Of a DNA stretch of 64,000 bases, positions 42,472 to 50,248 are shown one piece after another; positions within the stretch are counted from its first letter, which is position 1, and each line of letters opens with the position of its first letter. The translations under genes and the position numbers were made by a program. Location of the stretch: assembly GCF_004208415.1 (NCBI RefSeq), contig NZ_CP035758.1:5952001-6016000 (forward strand), in the 5' to 3' direction. The notes beneath the pieces were generated by a model. It did not search any database, had not been told where the DNA came from, and saw only the letters and a list, made by a program, of their open reading frames with translations. This stretch comes from Ktedonosporobacter rubrisoli (GTDB taxonomy: Bacteria > Chloroflexota > Ktedonobacteria > Ktedonobacterales > Ktedonobacteraceae).

Positions 42472-42810
42472 TTGCCAATACGCCTTAGCCCCAGAGGTTG
42501 CCCTGTTCAGGCGAGCAATTGAGGCGGGAAGCCGAAGGAGGTAACGAGCGATGGGTCAAGGAAGGCTATCATTCCAGCAATGTGCCTGGGAAGTTGCGCC
42601 TCATCAAGCGTGACGATTTCAACGCTGAACGCTCGATAGATGCCTTTCGCTTCATCCGCAAGGATTCTCCACTCTTACAGTCTTCTTCTCGCGCTCAATC
42701 TTTGCTTCGCTCTGCTCATGAGTAGGGGCAATAGGCGAAAAGAGGAGAGCCTGGCAGAACGCTTCTTACCAGACTCCCATGAACTTCCCCAGGAAGATGG
42801 CGCTTCCTCT
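42472..42810. other. Intergenic region with possible small ORF
   Basis: No full gene. A 20-codon ORF at 42551-42613 has a perfect AAGGAGGT site eight bases upstream (listed separately). Other frames here match nothing. Confidence 0.4.
42551..42613 (+). CDS. Possible 20-residue peptide or gene remnant
   Basis: ATG at 42551 is preceded by AAGGAGGTAACGAGCG, the best Shine-Dalgarno match in the neighbourhood, and reads 20 codons (MGQGRLSFQQCAWEVAPHQA) to a TGA. It may be a small protein, a leader peptide, or the start of a gene that has decayed. Nothing in the sequence decides. Confidence 0.25.
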   Translation: MGQGRLSFQQCAWEVAPHQA

Positions 42811-44778
42811 CTAACAGAGGTGATGGATATGGAGCAGGTACTCCTGGCGATTTAGTGGATTGTAATCCATACGCTTTCTTGTGGGATACGCTCCCTCTAT
42901 TTTGCGAAAGCCAGCTTCTTGAGTTAGAAAAACGCCCTCACCTCCCGTAAAAGAAGCAAGCTCTCTCCTAAAAGTTTCGGATGTTATCACCGGCAGAGTA
43001 CCGGTTACAAAAAAAGTATCGTGCCGCAGGGTAGGTTGCTCGTAGGCAGCACCCAACAGGGACAGCTTGAACAGAGCTGTGCTGATCGCCTGAACAGGAA
43101 CGCTTAGCTCAAACTGATTGATCGGCTCATAGACAGCCGTACCAGCTTGAGAAAGCGCCTCCATCAAGATCAGCGGCACCAGGTTTCTGAACTCGCTGGC
43201 CGTCGAGCCCGCCTGCCGATCAAAGCCCCTGTGGGTAAGTGTGACCACGATATCGGTCACTTCCCAACCATACAAACCCTGAGTGAGAGTAGCGCGTAAC
43301 GTTTCCTCAATCGCGCGGTAATAGGACAGAGGCAGAGCGCCGGGGACACTGCGATAGGTCAGCCCGCTCCCTAGCGGCCCAGGCTCAACCAGAAAGCCCA
43401 CGGTTGCTATAAAGGGATTATCTTCCGCGCCCAGGACTGCCAGAGCATGCCCTGTCCCTACAGGCTTTTCAATACAAACAACGCTAGTTTTCGAAAACCT
43501 GACTTCCAGGCCATAGCTTTCCTTGAGCGTCATCTCGACTACTTCTTTTTGGACCTCACCAAAAATGCGGAGATAGATGCTCTGGTGAACATTATCCTTG
43601 AGCACAGAGATCAACGGATCTTCCTCTGCCAGTTCCAGCAGAGCTTGAGAAAGCTGAAATCCTTGTTCACTGTGTACAGCTTCAATACGAGTCTCATACC
43701 TGGGAGTCGCGAAATGGAGTGTTTTGAGATGCTCGGACCACGAGCCAACCACATCGCCGATCTTCGCATCTTTCCATCCCCAGACCTTGCAAAACTCGCC
43801 AGCGGCCACCGTTTGCGTCTGCACAGTTTTTCCTTCCCAAAACAGATGCAGCTTCTGGATCTTGCCAGTGAACGTCTCGTTCTCGCCGTCAGGCTTGTAC
43901 CTTTGCAGGTGTATATCAGCTCTTACGCACATACTGCCTGCAAACACGCGGACATAGGCAATTTTTTCGCCCATCGGCTCTTTTTCCAGTTTAAAGACAA
44001 CGCCCGATAAGGGAGCTTCTCGTAGGCCCGTATTGGAGGGAAAGTAGCTCCCGAGAGCGTCTAGCAGTTCTTTCACCCCTACACCAGTGAAAGCAGAGCC
44101 AAACATAACTGGATAGAACCTGGCTTGTCTCGCTTGCTGCATGAGCGTGGTGCGGACCCATTCTTCGGTGATGGCCCCGTCCTCCACATAGGCGGCAAGC
44201 AACTGCTCATCGTAAAGGGTAAGTTGCTCGATACAGCCTTGCAGAAAGTCGGGATCTTGCAGATCGTGTGGGACAACACAAGCCTGCTTCGTTCCGATAT
44301 GTTCGACCATGTTGAGAGGGATGATATGCTCGGTGAGCTTTTCTTTGATGCGCTTGAGCAGAGCATCAGACTGAGCGCCACTACGGTCGATTTTGTTAAT
44401 GAAGATGATGGTAGGAATATGAAGCTTTCTGAGAGCTGAGAGCAGAATGGAGGTTTGCGCCTGAATCCCTTCGACAGCAGAGATCAAAAGAATCGCGCCA
44501 TCGAGAACGCAGAGAGCGCGCTCGACTTCGGCGAGAAAGTCAGCGTGTCCAGGGGTATCAATGAGATTAATTTTCAGGGTGTTGACGAAGAAAGAGACGA
44601 CAGAGGCTTTGATCGTGATGCCTCGTCTTTTTTCGAGATCCAGCGAATCGGTCTGAGTAGTGCCCTGATCTACCCGGCCAATTTCAGCGATAACATGAGT
44701 TTCATAGAGTATGCGCTCTGTCAGAGTGGTCTTTCCAGCGTCTACGTGCGCGACAATTCCTATGTTGATTGTTGTCAC
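42811..44778 (-). CDS. TetM/TetO-like ribosomal protection GTPase
   Basis: A 655-residue EF-G-like translational GTPase aligned along its length with Tet(M)-type proteins (about 640 residues), which remove tetracycline from the ribosome. G1 is AHVDAGKTTLTERIL, G2 RGITIKAS, G3 DTPGHADFLAEVERAL, G4 NKIDRSGAQ; later QGLYGWEVTDI and TASEFRNLVPLILMEAL match domain IV/V. The extreme C-terminus differs from Tet(M). The start is GTG at 44778 with AAAGGA nine bases upstream. It belongs to the broad environmental branch near Otr(A), so resistance is plausible but unproven; a native translation role is the alternative. An overlapping upstream ORF may control it. Confidence 0.85.
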   Translation of the reverse strand: MTTINIGIVAHVDAGKTTLTERILYETHVIAEIGRVDQGTTQTDSLDLEKRRGITIKASVVSFFVNTLKINLIDTPGHADFLAEVERALCVLDGAILLISAVEGIQAQTSILLSALRKLHIPTIIFINKIDRSGAQSDALLKRIKEKLTEHIIPLNMVEHIGTKQACVVPHDLQDPDFLQGCIEQLTLYDEQLLAAYVEDGAITEEWVRTTLMQQARQARFYPVMFGSAFTGVGVKELLDALGSYFPSNTGLREAPLSGVVFKLEKEPMGEKIAYVRVFAGSMCVRADIHLQRYKPDGENETFTGKIQKLHLFWEGKTVQTQTVAAGEFCKVWGWKDAKIGDVVGSWSEHLKTLHFATPRYETRIEAVHSEQGFQLSQALLELAEEDPLISVLKDNVHQSIYLRIFGEVQKEVVEMTLKESYGLEVRFSKTSVVCIEKPVGTGHALAVLGAEDNPFIATVGFLVEPGPLGSGLTYRSVPGALPLSYYRAIEETLRATLTQGLYGWEVTDIVVTLTHRGFDRQAGSTASEFRNLVPLILMEALSQAGTAVYEPINQFELSVPVQAISTALFKLSLLGAAYEQPTLRHDTFFVTGTLPVITSETFRRELASFTGGEGVFLTQEAGFRKIEGAYPTRKRMDYNPLNRQEYLLHIHHLC

Positions 44779-44815
44779 TAAGTATGATCCTTTGCTTTGC
44801 TTTGCTTAGTTTCAT
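44702..44815 (-). CDS. Putative leader peptide overlapping the TetM-like gene
   Basis: A 37-codon ORF begins at an ATG (44815) behind AAAGGAG with a six-base spacer, the better of the two ribosome binding sites here, and runs in another frame 77 bases into the TetM-like gene before a TGA. It opens MKLSKAKQRI and is rich in Lys/Arg, with a GCAAA repeat in the DNA. Leader peptides regulate tet(M) by attenuation in transposons; this one is overlapping, so coupling or interference of translation would be the mechanism. Inferred only. Confidence 0.35.
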   Translation of the reverse strand: MKLSKAKQRIILSDNNQHRNCRARRRWKDHSDRAHTL

Positions 44816-45151
44816 AAACATCTCCTTTTGTGTTGAAAAAATGGAAAATGCAGGCATGATAAGTTTATCTCCTTTGCCATTGAGGAAAAGCTACACATTA
44901 TATGAAGAGGTAGCTCTCCAAACGAATAAACAGAGGTGAACAGGCAGAATGTTAGTCCACAGGTCAAACTCCATGAGAGTATGGCGTAGAGCGTATCATA
45001 AGATGGATTGAGCTGTCAATTTGCTAACTAATGAAGCTCTTTTCGCGCCTTCCCGCGCGTTGATAGCGAACAGCAGTCAAGATCTACATTTGGGGACGTG
45101 ATACTAACAAGCATCAGCCGGGAGCGCGTCAAGCCGATCTTGTCACATCTC
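44816..45151. other. Intergenic region upstream of the TetM-like gene
   Basis: No gene seen. On the minus strand a TTGACA lies at 45019-45014 but no good -10 follows at 16-18 bases. The region separates the DUF790 gene's 3' end from the TetM-like leader. Confidence 0.4.
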
Positions 45152-47146
45152 TTAGCCCCACAGGTTGCCCTGTACCGTCTCGCTTTCCTGGCTGGCCACC
45201 TTTTTAGGAGTTGCGCGCCGCTCGCGAGTTGCCTTCTTCCTGGTCTCCTTCACATGAGCAATCGCATGCTCAACCTCGGCTTCTCCCTGCTCAGCGTCCG
45301 CGCCTTCCGTCTCAGTGTTGAGCTCTACCCGCGCCTCAAAGATAGAATCGCGCCGGATAGAGATAGCTGGCCACAGGCTCAGCAAGGTTTCCAGGGCTGC
45401 ATCATCGCAGCCCGCCAGCTCGGGCCAGCGTGTCCTGAGCTCCTGCAGCACGACCGTGAGCGAGGCCGAGCGCTGCGGCTGCAGCCAGGCCAGCAAGGCA
45501 TACTGCAACTGGGCCATCCATTCCTGTGTATAGAGCCCCAACCCCTGCACAAAGGCCACGGCATCACCCACAACGCGCTCAGCCGCTACAGGCAGCTCCG
45601 AACGGCGATAGCAATGCAGCAGCTCATAGCAGATTTCCTCACTGAGCAATCCCGAGCGCTTTACCCGCTCACGCACCTGCTCAGGCTCAATCAGTTGCAA
45701 GCGTTCAGCAAAATTATCATAGCGGCTACGCAGCACGCGTAACACCTCGGTAACTGAGAGTTGTCCATCATATTCGACTATAGGAAAATGCGCGGCGATA
45801 CTCTTGAAGGCCGCGACAGCCTCTTTGGGAATCGCCAGCACGAGATCATCGCGATCCTGCAGCTGCTGCAATTTCTGGATCTTGCGCTCGCGATAGGCAG
45901 GCGTCCAGAAGCCAAGGATTTCCATATAGATGCGGCGCTGCCCGCGCGTAAAAGCAAAATCGGGAATAAAGATGCTATCGGCAAGCAACAAGGGCTCCGG
46001 CTCACGCTCCAAAAGCCAGCCATCAACCCCTCGGCTCCCGGCCAGAGCCGTAAAGGCTTCGGCAAAGGCTTGTTCAATGCTGCTATCAAAGAGCGCGGCT
46101 GCATCCACCTTACTGCGCTCCTCCGCCGCTCCCGAGACGCTCACGGACGGCAGCAATTGCAGGAGGGCCGCATCCATCGGAAAGGTATAGGCGCGCTGCA
46201 AGAAGTGAACTGTTGCCTCGGCGGCAACTACCGCCGTCGAGAGCGCACTGGCGGCCCTCTTCCTGCTCTGGCCCAACGGCGCGCCATAGCCCAACAAGGT
46301 ACGGCAGAGCCGGGCCAATCTCAGACCATACTGTTGAGGAGCGCCTGTGACTTCCTGCGGTCCATAGAGGGTCAGGGAGAGCAAAGGTGCAAGTAACTGG
46401 GTCTGGACGGAGCCCTCTTCATAGGCCAGGTCATAATAGACGCCAAGCTTGCGCGCCAGAAAACAGAGGCGCTTGATCGTATTGCCCACACCAAGGGCCG
46501 GAGTCAGGCCTTGCCTTCCCTCCGTGCTTACCGGTTGGCCAAACGCGGCACAATCCACGACAAAATGGACGTTCGAGGCATTAAACAAAGCTGCCTCAAA
46601 TACCCACTGATTATACAGCGTGGCCACTTCCTGTGGCTCTGGTGGCTGTGCAGCGTTACGCGTCAGCAAAGCCTCCTCATCGCTATCGAGGCTTAAGAGA
46701 TATTCTAGCTGCTTCTTATTGAGCTCTATACGCTCAGCAAAGGCCTGTAAGGCCGCCTCCCGCGTCTCCTCAGCAAGGAAGCCCGCATATTGCTCATTAA
46801 CGTAATCATAGAGCAGCAGACGCAATTGCGCCGCGGAAGAGACAAGCGAGACATCAAGTGCGGCCTGAAATTCCTGCACAACCTCCGCCCAGGCGCGCGA
46901 ACGCCATTCGTACCAGTTGCTCAAAGTAGCGAGCAGGCAATAGGCGAGCCGATAATCGCCAACATATGAACGCGCTTCATCCAGCGAGAACTCGCGCTGT
47001 GGCTCACCCAATAAGCGCTCGTGGTAATCGATCAGCCGTCCAATTTCTGCGTGTAGCTCTCCGGGCTGTAGAAAATGCAGCGCCACCACAAATTCAGCCC
47101 CACGGCGGTGAATCGATTTTTTGACATCCTGTAGGCTAAAGCGCAC
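45152..47146 (-). CDS. DUF790/Bax1-type nuclease, XPB partner homologue
   Basis: A 664-residue protein of the DUF790 family, whose archaeal member Bax1 is a structure-specific nuclease bound to the XPB helicase. The N-terminus is typical (FSLQDVKKSIHRRGAEFVVA). At about residues 390-425 a PD-(D/E)xK-like site is visible: SIFIPDFAF, then YMEILGFWTPAYRERKIQKL, giving the Asp, Glu and a Lys. The Lys/Ala/Glu-rich tail looks disordered. GTG at 47146 with AAGGAG seven bases upstream is chosen; the frame beyond (to 47488) contains no family sequence and covers the next promoter. An XPB-like gene lies at 60156-61562 beyond the kinase array. Confidence 0.85.
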   Translation of the reverse strand: MRFSLQDVKKSIHRRGAEFVVALHFLQPGELHAEIGRLIDYHERLLGEPQREFSLDEARSYVGDYRLAYCLLATLSNWYEWRSRAWAEVVQEFQAALDVSLVSSAAQLRLLLYDYVNEQYAGFLAEETREAALQAFAERIELNKKQLEYLLSLDSDEEALLTRNAAQPPEPQEVATLYNQWVFEAALFNASNVHFVVDCAAFGQPVSTEGRQGLTPALGVGNTIKRLCFLARKLGVYYDLAYEEGSVQTQLLAPLLSLTLYGPQEVTGAPQQYGLRLARLCRTLLGYGAPLGQSRKRAASALSTAVVAAEATVHFLQRAYTFPMDAALLQLLPSVSVSGAAEERSKVDAAALFDSSIEQAFAEAFTALAGSRGVDGWLLEREPEPLLLADSIFIPDFAFTRGQRRIYMEILGFWTPAYRERKIQKLQQLQDRDDLVLAIPKEAVAAFKSIAAHFPIVEYDGQLSVTEVLRVLRSRYDNFAERLQLIEPEQVRERVKRSGLLSEEICYELLHCYRRSELPVAAERVVGDAVAFVQGLGLYTQEWMAQLQYALLAWLQPQRSASLTVVLQELRTRWPELAGCDDAALETLLSLWPAISIRRDSIFEARVELNTETEGADAEQGEAEVEHAIAHVKETRKKATRERRATPKKVASQESETVQGNLWG

Positions 47147-47284
47147 AGCACAACTCCTTGCATTGAACAACAAACAACTACGTATTATAGCCGACAAATG
47201 AAAAGTAAAATAGAGGCACGGGCTAAAAACCTCACAGTAGTATTCTGTCTGCTCTTGCATGAATAGGAAGTATATCCCATCTGT

Positions 47285-47313
47285 TTGAAGCAACGACAGG
47301 GCTATGGTATGGT
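47285..47313 (+). promoter_or_regulatory. Possible promoter of the kinase array
   Basis: TTGAAG (47285-47290), a 17-base spacer and TATGGT (47308-47313), about 57 bases before the first kinase start. Moderate fit only. Confidence 0.35.
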
Positions 47314-47369
47314 GACCGTGGGATGTTGTGCAAATAGAATATATCGTACTGGTTGATCGGAGAATCAAG

Positions 47370-49955
47370 ATGAGCACGGTTCCACGACATCTAGATAAGT
47401 ATGCCCTGCAGCAACGCCTTGGGCGTGGGCGCGTCGGGGAAGTATGGCACGCGCGCGATCTGCAGCTTAACCGCGACGTCGCCATCAAAGTATTTCAAGT
47501 TGATCTGCAAACTGACCCTGGTATCGCCACGCGTTTTACCCAGGAGGGGCAAGAGATAGCCGCACTGCAGCATCCTAACATCGTCCCGGTACGGGATATC
47601 GGCATCTCCTCGACTTCCAACGCAAACACGCTCATGCCCTACAGCGTCATGGACTATATCGAAGGCCCCACGCTGGCGGACTTTCTCCGAGCTACTTCGC
47701 ACAAAGGTATTTATCCGTCAGTAAACCAGATCAGCTATTTATTTACAAGTCTTGGCGTTGCCATCGACTACGCGCACCAGCACGGCATTGTGCATGGCAA
47801 CATCAAGCCAAGCAATATTTTACTTAACAAAAAAGATCGCAGCAGATTTGGCGCCGGCGAGCCCATGCTTACCGACTTTGGCCTCAATCGGCTCCTGGGC
47901 AGCGATGCCGAAGTTGCCTCACCTATCTATATGGCCCCAGAACAGGTTATGGGCCAGCCGGCCAACAACCGCAGCGATATCTATTCTCTTGGCGTGATCC
48001 TCTACGAGCTCTGCACAGGCATACAGCCATTTCGCGATGAGAGCTCAGTATCTATCATGATGCAGCACACTAATGTGCTACCCACGCCTCCAATCCTTAT
48101 CAACGCTGACGTTCCGCCGGCCCTCTCCGAGGTTATCCTGCGCGCCCTTTCCAAAGAACCGGTAGCACGCTTTGCCATGGCCTCGCTGCTGGCAACCGCG
48201 ATTACCGATGCCAGCTCAACGCAAAACTCAAGCCGCATCATCCCGGATACCAGCGCGCCCTACGAAGTTGCTGGCAACAATCAACAGGTCTCCATCCTTG
48301 GCGTATCGTCGCAGCCCTTTTCCTCCCAACCCATGCCACGTACGCCGCGCATTTCGCGACCACTTTCCACACCCTTACCCGCCGTCTCCGATAAGCAGCA
48401 AGCAAACCTCAGCCGCTTTGCCTCCCTGTCGGGGATCACGCCGGCGCAGCCTTCTCCCACAGCAGCCGAAGCGCACGTGCGGCTAGAATCAAGCAAGCTG
48501 CCGGCTATAAATCAGATAGAGGGCACATCATCGACCACGCCATCGCAAAAACTGCTTGTTCCCGATGCCAGGATGCGCGCGCTTCAGGGCCTCTCCGGCA
48601 AGACAGCCGTACCCAGAACGAACTCACAGCCCTTAAACACGCCAGCCGCTCGCACCGGGCAATCCTCGGCACCTAATTACACGCTCCCGCGCACTGACTC
48701 CATGAAGATGCCCGCAACGCCCCCGGTGGTAAATACATCGGTCACGGCACCGACCATCAAGATCTCTACATCGCCGCAAGCGGCAACCCCGCAAGTTGTC
48801 ATCTCACCGGCCCCCAACCAGGAGCGCGCGATGATGCCACTTGCCCCAACGCCGCTGCCTTCTACTTCTCCTCTGCCAAACCGCAATCGGCGTCTCACCG
48901 ATTCTTCTATGTACATGGTAATCGCCGTCCTCGTACTGCTGCTCATCGTCCTGGGCAGTGCGATCGGCACCAGCCTGCTCCTCAACAACCAGAGCGGAGG
49001 AGTAAGCGGCCACGTCTTCTTCCAGGACGACGCGCTCGGCCATGACGATACTCTGCATATCGAGATGAAAAATGTGCCCGCACCGACTCAGGGCAAAAGC
49101 TATTTTGTCTGGCTAGAGGACTCATCGGCGCAGCTACGGCCTTTGGGAGCGGCAGCCCTGCAGGATGGTACGCTCAGCTTTGCCTATCCGGGCGATACCC
49201 AGCATACTAACCTCCTATCACTCATACAGGGCATCGTTATCACCCAGGAAACTAGCGATACGCAACCGGCCAGCCCAAGCGGTAGCCGCATCTATCGCGC
49301 AGCCTTCGATACGGCGGCCCTCAAATATATCAAGGGCATCCTCTATTCAACGCCCGGCCTACCGGCCAATGAGAGTGCCCTGGTAAACCTGTTTGAGACC
49401 GTAAAATCCATGAATGACAAGGCAGGTAGTATTGCTGACGTCCTGCAGGGAAACCACGATTACGGCCAGGTTCGCCGCCAGGCTATACGCATTATCGAGC
49501 AGGTCGATGGCACTGCCTATGCCAGGGTGAATGGCGATCTTCCCCAGGGAGAGCCGGGCCAGCTTGGCACGAGGATTGGTCTGCTCTCATCTCCCACCCA
49601 GCCTGGCTACCTCGACATCCTCTCCACGCAACTTGATAAAGTTGAGCAAGCAGCTGGTAACGATCAGGCCTTGCTCCAACATGTCCATAACGTAAGAAAT
49701 GCCATCACTGACTTAAAAGATTGGGTACAAAAAATACGCATGTACGCCGTTCAAATAGTGAAGGCTGCTGACTTGAGTAATTCAGCGATCATTGGTGTAG
49801 CTCTCCAATTGAAAAAAGCAGCAGCCGACTCTTATACGGGTCGTACGCTTCCGCCTAATGATGGGCCACAACCTGTGCTCGGCTCAGCCGGTGCATACCA
49901 GGCCTATGTGGAAGCTCAATATATGGCCGCGCTGGAGTTAAAGCCGGTCGGCTAA
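47370..49955 (+). CDS. Transmembrane Ser/Thr kinase-like protein 1 (HGN pseudokinase)
   Basis: An 861-residue Pkn-type protein. The kinase fold covers about 8-275: glycine loop LGRGRVGEVW, beta-3 Lys in DVAIKVF, DFG present (LTDFGLNRL), APE as MAPEQVMG. The catalytic loop reads HGNIKPSN, so the Asp at residue 144 is Asn and phosphotransfer should be lost or very weak. A P/T/S-rich linker (about 300-510) leads to one membrane helix (about 514-538) and a 320-residue ectodomain shared with the other array members (GHVFFQDD, VPAPTQGKSYFVWLEDS, FAYPGDTQHTNLL, then a helical C-terminal part). GGAG precedes the ATG at 47370; the frame open to 47328 lacks a site. Confidence 0.87.
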   Translation: MSTVPRHLDKYALQQRLGRGRVGEVWHARDLQLNRDVAIKVFQVDLQTDPGIATRFTQEGQEIAALQHPNIVPVRDIGISSTSNANTLMPYSVMDYIEGPTLADFLRATSHKGIYPSVNQISYLFTSLGVAIDYAHQHGIVHGNIKPSNILLNKKDRSRFGAGEPMLTDFGLNRLLGSDAEVASPIYMAPEQVMGQPANNRSDIYSLGVILYELCTGIQPFRDESSVSIMMQHTNVLPTPPILINADVPPALSEVILRALSKEPVARFAMASLLATAITDASSTQNSSRIIPDTSAPYEVAGNNQQVSILGVSSQPFSSQPMPRTPRISRPLSTPLPAVSDKQQANLSRFASLSGITPAQPSPTAAEAHVRLESSKLPAINQIEGTSSTTPSQKLLVPDARMRALQGLSGKTAVPRTNSQPLNTPAARTGQSSAPNYTLPRTDSMKMPATPPVVNTSVTAPTIKISTSPQAATPQVVISPAPNQERAMMPLAPTPLPSTSPLPNRNRRLTDSSMYMVIAVLVLLLIVLGSAIGTSLLLNNQSGGVSGHVFFQDDALGHDDTLHIEMKNVPAPTQGKSYFVWLEDSSAQLRPLGAAALQDGTLSFAYPGDTQHTNLLSLIQGIVITQETSDTQPASPSGSRIYRAAFDTAALKYIKGILYSTPGLPANESALVNLFETVKSMNDKAGSIADVLQGNHDYGQVRRQAIRIIEQVDGTAYARVNGDLPQGEPGQLGTRIGLLSSPTQPGYLDILSTQLDKVEQAAGNDQALLQHVHNVRNAITDLKDWVQKIRMYAVQIVKAADLSNSAIIGVALQLKKAAADSYTGRTLPPNDGPQPVLGSAGAYQAYVEAQYMAALELKPVG

Positions 49956-50248
49956 GTATGTGCCCAGATCTTTTCTAGTTAAGAATCGGCGAAAGCAGAA
50001 GGGGACTTCCAAGTCTTCCTTCTATTTGCGTGCAAAACAAGTTTGCGCATCTTTTACGCATTGACACGTCCGAATGCATATTTGATAATTACGTCAGGTT
50101 CTTCTAGAGGATCTCTTACCAGCATAAGCCTGAGAGCGAGGCAGCAACAACGGAGCAGGGCGCATACCAAATTAACCTCTACAGATTGTAGCGAAGGCAA
50201 GAAATTTTCTTACCAGTACGGCTTGCAGCAAGCAAAGAAAGGCGTTTT

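Noticed and set aside
43447..44010. 187-codon frame antisense to the TetM-like gene
   Set aside because: Shadow of a well-conserved GTPase.
47147..47488. N-terminal extension of the DUF790 protein
   Set aside because: Cys/Arg-rich, non-homologous, overlaps the kinase promoter; a GTG with AAGGAG at 47146 starts the conserved region.
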